From Micromussa lordhowensis (taxonomy: Eukaryota > Cnidaria > Anthozoa > Scleractinia > Lobophylliidae): a stretch of DNA of 64,000 nt. Shown piece by piece: positions 34,301-46,300 of this stretch (its first letter is position 1; the number at the start of each line of letters is the position of its first letter). The stretch spans positions 38,712,919 through 38,776,918 of the forward strand of contig OZ026600.1 of the NCBI GenBank assembly GCA_964020085.1, read 5' to 3'. Under the pieces are notes generated by a model. The model did not search any database. It was not told where the DNA came from and saw only the letters and a program-made list of their open reading frames with translations. The position numbers and the translations under genes were made by a program.

Positions 34301-37300
34301 CCTCCCCCCCCCCTCCCAAGAAAAAAAGCTCAGAAGGTTTTTGTTTGGGGGAGAAATTAAAAGAGCATTTATTGAACAAAGATACATAGCTCTATTGCTT
34401 ACTAGTACTATTAACCTATATAACCTTTTTTTTTAAAGTACTAAAATTACAAAGAAATGGTTAAAGGGGCACTGTCACGGTATTTTAGCGTCATTTTACA
34501 ATGCCGAAATATGTTCCTGCATCAATCATAATCCAAAAATAATGATGCAGTTTTGTTACCTAGGACTTTATTACTTCACCAAAACCATATATTGCTGCCT
34601 ATCACTTAGCATGGCAAGGATGGAAATGGATTGAAATTTGAAAAAACTAGCCAGTTTTTTCAAATTCTAGAGCCATTCCTTGAAAACATTGCCAGAAATT
34701 CGTAATGGTTTGCACTCTGAGCCACCATTCGTTTGATATGTTTCTGTTAGTCCATTTGAGCATTTTGGGAACGAGTAAAGGTACAAGGTAAAGATTTCAG
34801 CAACAAATGAAGCTGAAAACAGCAAAACTCCTGTGACAGTGCTCCTTTAAGTTGCCAAGTACATGAACATCAGAAAGAATAACTACCAGTTTTAGCTGTT
34901 ACGTTTGTCATCAACTTACTATTTTCCATCTTTGAAAGAGCGGACAAGGCATTTCTCTTTTGATTTCATCAAATCAACCTCATTCTTACTTGGATTGACA
35001 CCCTGCAGCACCAAAAAAGGGGTATATATATATAAGTATGTATATCATCAATCAGTGGACCACCTATTGCTATCCACCCAACCTAAATAATACAGTTTTT
35101 TTTTGCTCCATATACAATCAATCAACATAACAATTAAGCAAGGCTGATAACTACGTAAAAAACTTAACAGGACAACGACATGATAGAGTCCAAACTGAAA
35201 GACAAAAAAGACAACCATGGACAGCTGTTTCTACCTGGTTGGGTCTTGTCAGTTCGGTGCAGCAGCAAAGAGTAAAGCAACCGGTGGACCAATCAATCAG
35301 TGGACCACCTATTGCTATCCACCCAACCTAAATAATACAGTTTTTTTTTGCTCCATATACAATCAATCAACATAACAATTAAGCAAGGCTGATAACTACG
35401 TAAAAAACTTAACAGGATAACGACATGATAGAGTCCAAACTGAAAGACAAAAAAGACAACCATGGACAGCTGTTTCTACCTGGTTGGGTCTTGTCAGTTC
35501 GGTGCAGCAGCAAAGAGTAAAGCAACCGGCTGGTTGACCAATCATCTACTAAATGCACATGGTAAGGCCTCAGATGAAATTCAAATCCAAATGTTTGCAG
35601 ATTGCCCAATGTCACATGCAAAATGTGTGACCTTGAACAATTGGCAAAAATCCAGAATATCATGTCATTGTCGCGATGACTAGACTGTGGACAGACAAAA
35701 AAACTGTCCCGCAGAAAATACATGGCCAAACCATGTCATAAATGAGCAGCATTTCAGCTGTATCGCCTCCTGTCTGGTTTCTTCCTGGTTTTCTCATGGA
35801 TACACTTCTAAGTTTTCTACATAGTTATCAGCCTTGCTTTATTGTTATGTTTCTATTCTTGGTTGGTCAGGTCTTTAACAGAGAAACGCCCAAGGGAAAC
35901 GCCGGAGTTGAAATTCCGGCTTCGCTTTTTTTTTCATTTAGTGGCAGTCAAGTCCTTAACATGCATGCATGTGGCAAATCACAGTTAAGTCCTTAGTGTA
36001 AACAGCTACATTTGAATCATGTGGTGCCAGAACGAACAAAAGGAGGCATAAACCTATACACTGAGGTCGAGAAACATACACTCAATCAGACAGATACAAG
36101 AAACATAAGAACATCTCTTGTCACTAAGGTGTAGCTTTCTCAAAGTAAAGCAATGGCACCTCAAAGGAAAAGTGTACAAGCACAACATGATATCGGTGAT
36201 AAGATCTACATACTGTACTTGCAAACCGCCAGTTCTATCAAACAGCCGGGCCTGGCGTCACAATATAGAATGCAAGTAAGCAACATGTTCATGGTAAATT
36301 TCATATTTTGTTCCTTGAAAGCAAATGCTTGGAGATTTAAAGAAATGAGCCTAAACAACACATAAACACATGGCAAATTACAGAGGTGTCAAACTCGGTG
36401 AAGCGAAATGCCAATAACAGAGGAAATCATGCTCTACTTAAAATTCCTTTTTATAACACAACATGAAGTGCTCTTCATAAACATGAGTGAAGCAACAAAA
36501 AGGTTGAGACTGAACAGAGAACAGAAAATGTACAAAAAAAAACATTCACCGAACCCCATTTTACTACAAAACACATGCTGTTTTCAGCTCTGTATACCAA
36601 TGTGAGAAATCTGCATCTCTGACATACCAAGACAGAAAACAGTTACAGGATAAACCAATAATTCCATAAAAAAAAACTTTGGCAAATGCTGGCAGAAAAA
36701 AACGTTTCTTTCGAACATAAAAAGCCTGAGTGAACCCAAATATGCATCTATTTTTAATGTCAGGGACAAATGTTACAGTGTTCAATCTAGCTAAGTTTTC
36801 TTTTTTATGCAAAAGAGAATGGCTGAAAATCAAGAACATGGGCTGGATAAGGATGGTGAAGCTGGAGAAGTCTGTTCGATATTAGTCAAACTCCAGAACT
36901 TCAAGAGCCAACGACCTCAAGCTTGGCAAGTAACACTGTGAGAAAAGTCTGTCCTGCATGGAAAAATGCTGTATATCCTTGGCCACAGTACGACAAAGAA
37001 AAAGGCATGTCATGCTCAATTTGTGTGAAAGAACAATGCATTTACCAAGGGAATGAATAACTTTAGATCTTCTACCTTTGAATGACATGTAGCTCACCAC
37101 GATCATGCCGACGCCTTGAGAACCAATGCAATGCAGGGTGAAATCCAGTGTGCAGTGATAAAAGCTCTCATTGAAAAAGAAGTCAGTTTTTCAAACTTTC
37201 AATATCATAGACTGACCAAGACCATTTTTGAAATGACGCAATTTAAAATGTCATGTGGGATATAAGACCCACTTTGACTAATTTCTAGATTGAACACTAA

Positions 37301-40300
37301 TGCTTAAGCCTTGCTGCTGAAGGTGGCTCACTTTTAAGACCTTGTTATATGGCCTCGACAAGAATATATACATATATATTTTACTTCCAGGAACACATTA
37401 TTGGGAACAAGTTCCATGCAGAATGGCAATGGATGGAAACAGAATATTAATATAGCAAGGAAACCTCACCAAAGCTGGAAACCACATGTTTCTCCTTTTT
37501 GATCCACTTTCCACAATGACAACCTTAATAAAGGGAAAAAGGGAACTATTTAATAACAAATAAGAATTAACCAATTGACACATGGATAAAATTGTATGCA
37601 ACCCACCCCTAATTCCCTGGCCTTTTTTGAAATATTTCAGAGCGAGCAAAAGCACAAAAATAAACCATATGCAAAGTAATCACAGACAGAAGATCAGGTT
37701 TTGAGACATTGTTTAATTAAAGTTAAATAAATGAAGCGTAAAAATATTAAAAAACATCAACATAAAGAACTCAACTTGATGTGTAACACTGGTAAGAAAA
37801 AAAGAAATATATTTTTCTTTGCCGCGTGACAAAAGCCAAGAAAACTGAATAAGCAAAAATGAGTTCATGATTGACTTTCAAGGACAAAATGAAACAAAAT
37901 ACAACAGAATTTCCATTCTTTTACTATAATGGATAACATTCGAGAAAATGCTGGAAAATAAAGGCGAAAGACACAAACGAAAACCAATTTAAAAAAAAAG
38001 AGAATACAGCACGGCGAAAGAAAGATAAAAGTTGTAAATCAAAAAGATGCAAGCCAATTATTTTGAGATAAATCGTATGTCAGCAGCGTTAAATTAGTGC
38101 CCACTTAGTTCTTTCCTAAGGAGTTCTGTAGTAACTGAGTAAGACTCGAAAATATATATTTGAACAAAGCAAATAAACTAAACAAACAACGGAGGTCACC
38201 CTAAATTAAATATGCGGAAATTCAACGTGCAAAAATACTGTTCACTTTTAAAACTTAAAATTCCAAAATAAAGGCAACAAAATGAAAGAAACACGTTAGG
38301 AAGTTCAATAACAATACATTGTCATACAAGATGAGGCTTCGCTGCATGACAGCATGTTCAAATTAATTCTTCACGCTAAAGCAAAAGCTTGAGTTCTTGC
38401 CAACAACTTTTGCAGGAATTTTATTGGCTGTGCCTTTACCAATCATTCTAAAAGTTGAATTTAACTTTGAATACTGTACAGCTGTGCATTTCCATTTTTG
38501 TTTTCTAAAGTCCAGGAAGCTGCTTAAAATATGTGATCTGTATTCAGAACTCACTTAAAAGTGCACAGATCATCATGTTTTCCCAGCAGTTGACAGAACA
38601 AAACAGTTTTCACCAGGGAGGGTTTGAAGATTCTGTACACCATGATCTTCCATTCTGAGGCCAACTAAACATCAATTTGGGTTTTTGTCTTTCAATTTCC
38701 CAAAGAAGTAATCTCTCCATTTTAGGAATGAAAACAAGACTGGAAGTTTGTACATTTGGCCCGCAACACACCAAGATTAGTAAATGATTTTAAAACTAAA
38801 AACCATCTTTCTAGGACCCCTAAAGTCCTCCAAAATTATGCTCAGATAGTCCATTCTGACTGGTTTATTTGTCCTTAACAACAATAGAATAGGAGAACCA
38901 AAAAGTCTTTAGGGAGGGTAGGGAAGGCAATTGTCCTTACATGCTTTGTTTACAGCTGGTTACAGCCAGCACAGGAAATCGGTGGTGGTTTTCACACGGG
39001 CAGTTACGTCTGGCACAGGAGTCAATGGCTTAAACACGGAGCGATCCTATATAACGAGGCTGAGGTGTTCAGCCTGTCAATCACAAATCCCAATGGAAGG
39101 CCAATGCTCCCATCTGATTGGCTTATTCGCTCAAGTCTAATTTTAGCGAGTTGCCACAGGATTCTGTTTTTCTGCCGGTTTTCTGCGGTTGAGAAATAAA
39201 TTTGAAAACTAAAATTCGTAAAAAAAAAATACAGACTGCGAAGGTAATCTATTTTATCTACGGTAATATGGTTATTCTGCAGCCCGTTATCTAAAAGAGA
39301 TTCCGTAAGGTCAACATTAGCAGCTGTTGAACTCTTGCAGCTAAAAATTAATTTAGTCGACCTTTTACGAACGTAATCAGTTATTTTATGGCATTCTTGA
39401 GTCTTCATTTCCTTTCTAAAGTCAATATTCAGGCGAAATCTCACTTTGCCATTTTTCAAGTTCTGTTGTTTCTTCATAGTACTTGTTGTTTCCAATTTCT
39501 TTTCTCTGAATATAGAACAGTTTGAGGAATAACTCAGTTTAATTTGCATTTTGTTTGCACCATCATAACGCTCATAAACTGAATAATTTTAAATATCCCA
39601 CCAAAATCCGTCTGTGTTCACAGGCTAACCAAAATCACCTCTTATGAGATTTCGTTTTGTTCTCAGCATGCTGTTATAAATGGAAACAGATAGCTCTCAG
39701 GCATCAGCTTTGTTATTATAGTTTGCAGCGAAATTTGAATGTTCCACGTGCAGCGACGACGAAGATAATTCATCGTTTTCTGTCTTCCAAAGCCATCATT
39801 CTAAAGTATTAATATGAGTTTTATTTTCACTGTAGTTTTATTATTTACCTTATTTTATTCAACGTAAATGACTCCGTAGGTTTGACGAAAAAAATGCCAT
39901 TTCTCCACGACTTCTATGTTTATGCTACCGTTATTCCACCATTGCACAGGAAAGCCAACAAAATGCTTCAAGGGGGCGTTTCCTTGCCTTTTATAGGATC
40001 GCTCCGTGTTTAAGAATATACCAGAATAAGTTATTTTATGAAACCCTAGATTCGCAGATAAAGCAGAGACAGTAACCTTGCCAACAATGCTGTCATCAAA
40101 CAAACACTTCTTCTTTGTGGGAGCTGATCTTTGTTCATCTCGCTCTGTTTCAGAATCATCCATACTTAAAAGAACAAAACAAGGATTAAGCATTAATAAT
40201 TCTTTTGAGAGTGTTCAAAACACTTTCAAGTAGACATGTGCTTAACTGAATAAGGAACAGTCATTGTCAATGTAGGAATAATGTTTTGATATTCCAGATT

Positions 40301-43300
40301 TTCAGTTTGTATTGTTCTTTTTTTCTTTTGTAGTACAAATATACCATTGTTACTGTCATTAGTGTTCAAAATAGTGCCTAATAGGATGTATTTTCCACTA
40401 TCTATAAATGAAATTGTAGATTACCTTGCTGGCTGACTCAGTCTTCTCTTTTTCCTTTTCTTTCCATCCTGAAAAGAAATGAACTCAGTGTATGCGAGAT
40501 CATGCACTTTCCACATTGCTGATCCTAGCAGCATGTGTGTGTCACATATGAGCCGAGTAAACAGCCTTACTCATTAGGAGTCATTCCATAGCTCTGTGTA
40601 TAGAGCTCCAAACCAGTATTTGAGAGATCAGGGACTCACCACATGATGTACATTACATCTTTCTCATTTTACTACTGGACTTAGAATTTACAATCTTTCT
40701 TTATTTCTATAAATTTTTGTTTTTGCAATCAATTGCATGTTAGATGTCAAGGCCTTGGAATACTTGTTTCTTAAGTCACAACAAATACAACTGGTAACTG
40801 TTCTTTCTACAGTTAAGGGTTTTATGATGGACTACCTTAAACTATATGTATACACACATGCCACTGGCTCTTTCTTTGCTGCCGTTTCCTGTGAACCAAA
40901 CTATGTTAACTATGGCATAATTACTATGGATTACTACCAATGTAATTATGATCTGCTTTTTCTGAGGAAGCAAGTGAACAGGTGAAAAACACAACAGTAC
41001 AACTATTATATGTACCTTTCAAACTTTGAAAAGAGAGTAATTTTGGCGGGCATTACGTAGTACATGAATCAAATTTGTCGACACACGCACATTTTCCACA
41101 ATAAAGTGGAGGCAACAGACTATGTTGTCTTTTATTGCCACTCTTGAAAGGTCACGAAGACAAACAGATGAGATACAGGTAAACAAATCTTATGTGCTAT
41201 TCCAGTTTTCAAAGTGACGATAAAACAATTTACTTACAATTCAGCTGAATTGACCACAAATTGACTCAGCCTTTACGTGTCCGTGTGTTGAATACAAAGG
41301 CAGTCTTCATTAAGAAATGTTACTCATTAAGATTAAAAGTGCTCCAGTGACAGTTTGACAAGTGTCTTAACAATAAAAAAATAGGCAGTCAATGACTGCA
41401 TGTGGCTACTGCTTTTATTATTTAAAACACTGCAGTAAAACAAGTCATAATGCAATAAAATGGGTCATAAAACGAGCTAAACACGAAAACGTTTTTGGAC
41501 TTGTTGCTTATTAAAACCGATTTAAACATTCCGACTTGTTTCTTGCACTGCACAAAAAAAGTATGCAGATCTCCAAATTTGTAAAGATAAGACTCTTGGT
41601 AGCTTGAATTAAATATCTTACCTCTAAGTTAGTTGGCTTTAGATGAAGGGTGCAGAAAAAAAAAACCCTGATTTTGGAGTAAAATTGTGTGGGAAAATTA
41701 AAACTTTGATTGTGGGGCAGTAATTGTGCGAGTTTATTGACGAGCCAATGTTTTTGCCAAGTTCTAAGGAAAATCTGCATTGACAATAGTGTTGCCAAAT
41801 TTATTTCACTACTAGTTCAAATATACTTAGCAGGCTTAGCAATCGGCAATTCTTTTGAGAAAACTGCGTGTGACTGCTAAAGAAAATCATGTTGCGTGAC
41901 ACGAGCCAAAATACTGAACAGCAAAACAGACTGCAGCCTGCGTTGAAATCCCCGGCGGTTTTGTCTGTCTGCGTCACAGACTGCCACATCTTCGCTTATA
42001 AATGAGCTCCTTCTTAAAAATACTCCTGCCTTGATTCAACAAAAATATGTAGCACGATTGTTTCTTCACAAACTGCGTTAAGAGTCGCAAATTCTCTGAA
42101 GTTATTTTCAAAAGCACAACTTGAAAGTTTATGCAAATTATGTTCAATGTAATTTTGACTGTTGTTTTCGCGAGGGATCTTATCAATATCATGATTCGTC
42201 TTGGTTCTCTCGAAAGAGATTATTCGCTCCTCAGAGGAGTTATAACTCTTGACAAGGGTTGAAAATTCGCAACACGGCAGATATGGCTGCACAATTCACT
42301 CGGATCGCCACGACCAGTAAACGAACTCCAAACAATTTCTGTTAGCAGAGGCAGCCAGAAAGCGTTTTTAAAATACCAAATACCCGGCGATCTGAAGTTA
42401 TTCTAGAATTTCCACCGAAAAAATCCTCCAGTCCTTCTAAAAACTGTAGATCTTTGTTTAGAAATGTCAAGTGATTTCAATTATAATTTTTGCTTTGTGC
42501 CTGAGGAAATTTTTGAGCTTTGGAATACTACAAAATCTCGGAGTCCGCGTTGAAGCACAAGCACATGGAAAAGAACCTTGGATTAATAAGAGGCCAACAA
42601 GCAACCATCGATACTCCGATTGGCAGCGAACACTATCCGGCGATTAGGCGCTTACGGACGCACTCTGATTTGCTACGAAAACTATCACAACACAGTCTGA
42701 TTGGCTACAAAAACTATCAGAAGATTAGGTCTACATGAGAGGGAATCGAAAAAGCTTACGGACGGACTTACTTATACAGATGATAGCATTAGTGGCTATG
42801 CCTCTTCGAGGCAGGTAGCCACAAAAACGAAATGAGATCACTTCATGTGTGTGACAGGAGAGATATCACTGTCAGAAATCCATAAACCATAATGAACTTG
42901 ACTCATATAAGGCGCTTTACAATCAAGGTGAAAAGTTAAAAATAATAATTAAACATAATCATTCATAATTTAAAAGAACGCTTAAAAAGATAAGTTTTAA
43001 GATTACGCATAAAAGCATTAAGATCTACACTACATTTTATGGTCTCAGGAATGTCATTCCACAGCTTAGGTGCAGAAACAGAAAGCGTGATCACCATAAG
43101 ATTGTAATTGCAATTCAATCAGCAAGTTTTCAATGAATGTACCTCAATACAAACAGATTTTCAAAATTTTCCTTGGTCAGCACCCCATTTTCCTTGTGCA
43201 CGAGTGGGTAACCCACTTCAGGACTTCCCCCCCATGACCACCTTTATTAGGGAGTTTAAGCAAATCACTACGGCTGGTTCTGCTACGGCTGCCGTGACTG

Positions 43301-46300
43301 AAAAGGTCTGGGGAGAGTACGTCTCGGTGGTCTGCCAAATTTTAGCAAAGCGAAATACAAATATGTCGGAAACATGAGCTAAAGAGTTAAATATCTATTT
43401 TATTTAGCTTCTTACAGTCAAATGGCTTCGCTCAAAGAACAATGACCCTTATCCGCTTTGCTAGGACGAGCAGATAATTTCTGAGCGAAAGCGAATGTCA
43501 TATACTTTGTACAATAACAACAATTTGATGGATGAAATATCTAACTTCAGAGACAACTATCTCAAAGAATATCGAGTGAAGAACACAAATATATCAACAC
43601 TTAAAAAAGCAAAATAACATCGCATAGTCATCCAGATCTAAAACATCTTCACTTAACCCTCAAAGCAAACTTAACCGAAGAAAAACAACCTCATGCTCAA
43701 CACGAATATTTCACTTGACTCACTTCGCCATTCCAACACCTTTGGCAAAACTTATTGTAAAATTCATGATACCGATTTTCAAGCTTATGAGAGGCAACCT
43801 TGACAAAATCTTTGACTTAAATTGACTTTAAAGGATATAGTATCCAATGGAATTCTTAAAATGATGAGACGTCTGTTGAAAAGGGCAAGAGAAGCAATAT
43901 AAATCCAAAGTAGTAGCCACTACGGCAAAACATCCCAACTAACGTAGTAAGATTTCACACTACGGCTGGATGCAACCGACGTAAATGTGCAGTGTCACAT
44001 TTTGGGGAAATTTACTTCCGGTAGCCGTATCAGCGCCAGCCATAGCGATTTGCTTTAACCCCCTATTGTGACCCAGATGTGCGCCGCCAACTTAACAATT
44101 TCCTCATGCTACTTTATTCAACTTGAAAACCCTGATACAATAACTAAAATATATTTTAAAGCTTCCATCTGCAAAACCACTTGTCATGTTTAAAGTTAAA
44201 TCTAAATTAGGTACATGTTACAGTAAGCTTGCATTTCCAACTTATGGTACAAACATTGATACTGTTGCCATGTTACTTGCTGGACTGTGAACAAGTTGTG
44301 ATAAAATAAAAAAATAAAACACATTGAATATATGCAACACTGGATTTGTCACAAAAATATTGTTTACCTGCACAACTGGGGTACCAAAATTTTCAGGATC
44401 TGTAAGGGGAAGATGGTCAAGGGTCTGGAAAGAGAATAAAAACAATGTATTGTAAAGAAAACCACGTGCGTGTTCAATTCCTCATAAGTGATGCAACTCC
44501 AAAATATACATGTTGGAATATTACTCATTTAATGCCTACCTCACTTTCGTTGAAATGTCTTCCCCCTTTCAAACACAGAGAAGTCCTTCTCAATGTTCTT
44601 TCATCGCCATCATCAAAAACTTGAAGAGAAGTAAACATATCTTTGATTAAAAACTTGTTTTGGTAAACTTACCTCTCTGATGCATAACCTATCTTAGATA
44701 ACGAAAAGATAACTCTTACCAACAGTATAGACGCTGGCGTCGGTGAGTTTGGTTATAACTCCTTCCATAAATTGGCCATCGGGATTCTTGGCTTCGACGA
44801 CTGCTCCCACCTTCAGTAAGAAGAAAAGAGACATCTTACATGTGACAGAAAAGCAGCGCATACTCAACAACATCAGCTGATACGAGATCGACGAGAGAAT
44901 GGTGCCTGTACAAAGAAAGGAGAACTTACCTTCAAAGTGCCTTTGACACAATCATCATTAATTGTGACCGAAGTGTTTGTTTTAGTAAGTGTAACCTAGA
45001 GAAAGGAAGAACATAATCCAAAATTACAAAGGATGTGAGAAGCACGACCTTTCTCGACTCTAAGAACAGAAATCCACAGAAGTAACGCGAGGGGAAAATC
45101 ACTTCAATCTTCACTGACCTTGCATTTGACAAGCTTCTTCACAACCTTCACGTTGGCTTCACAGAAAGCTCCTCTATATTTGGCACTAACATCCGTTCCT
45201 ACCGTTAAGAATGGTGGTTCCTCTGAAGGCTGTGCCTGGCGAAAGATGAAAGAACAGAAAGGAACGAGGTTTGGAGCAATTAATGACGTGAGCAAGGAGT
45301 TGCTTTGAATTATAGATGATCTTATGCCAAATTCCCCGAGTTTTAATGTTGACTTGTCATAAAACCAGCGGTTAGCAAATGTGCTGGTTTAATCAGAAGC
45401 AAAGGCTGAAAAATGAGACAGCCCTGCAACAACTTTAAGAGGAAGAGAGAGTGGTTTTAGCAAGTTGATACGAGCACGGTCACAATGCAACGACTGTAGA
45501 TCGAGTGTTTCGTGTAAACGTCGTGCAACGTCCTGTATACGAACCAAGGTTTCCATTTCAGTAACAAGCCATAATTCCACGGCAAAATCTATTAACTAGT
45601 AATATTTTCAGTTAAATTCATCAGCTTACAGAATCTTGAATTCTGCTCAATCTAATAACTGGTACTATAAAAGCATGTAAGAAATCTTCGAATGAGCATT
45701 CGTAAACAATACGACCAACTAACCAAGTTGACAGAACATGCTTGTCTCGAAGCAATCGCTTATTCTTTTTCTCCCTGTATAAAACAGCTTAACAATCATA
45801 TCTAAACTATCGCTGTGTTCGAAAATAGCTTTATTTGCTTCGAGAACTGTTACGACAGAGATGCGAAATGAGTCTCCAACAGAAAGGAAGACAAACGTGA
45901 GATAACGCTTAACCTAACCAGAGTAACGAAGTATAGTTCGCAATTTATCCAAAAGTGTATGATTTGCAAAGACGCATCACAGTTTTCATTTAAGACTACA
46001 AAGAATCAGGAATATATGCAAGACGTAAGCAAATAATTGGGTGGCTAGATTCCGAGCTTTTCTTGGTAAGAACATTTCTGTTTTCAACTATTCCATGCCT
46101 CAAGCAAGTGTGCGCTAAAAGTTGAACCACACGACGACTAAATTATTGCCAAGCTTTAACTGTACGCTACAGGAAGTTGCATCTCTTTGTAAGGATCAAC
46201 TTAATGTAACATATCATAGCAAAAACTCTGGGCTGTTTCTACAAACTACAAAACAAGAGTAAAGTAAAGTGAAGAAATAGAAGAGGGGCTTACAATGAAC

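Noticed and set aside
34032..34436. 134-codon plus-strand frame
   Set aside because: Starts within an inverted SINE fragment and runs into a C-rich stretch; no homology seen.
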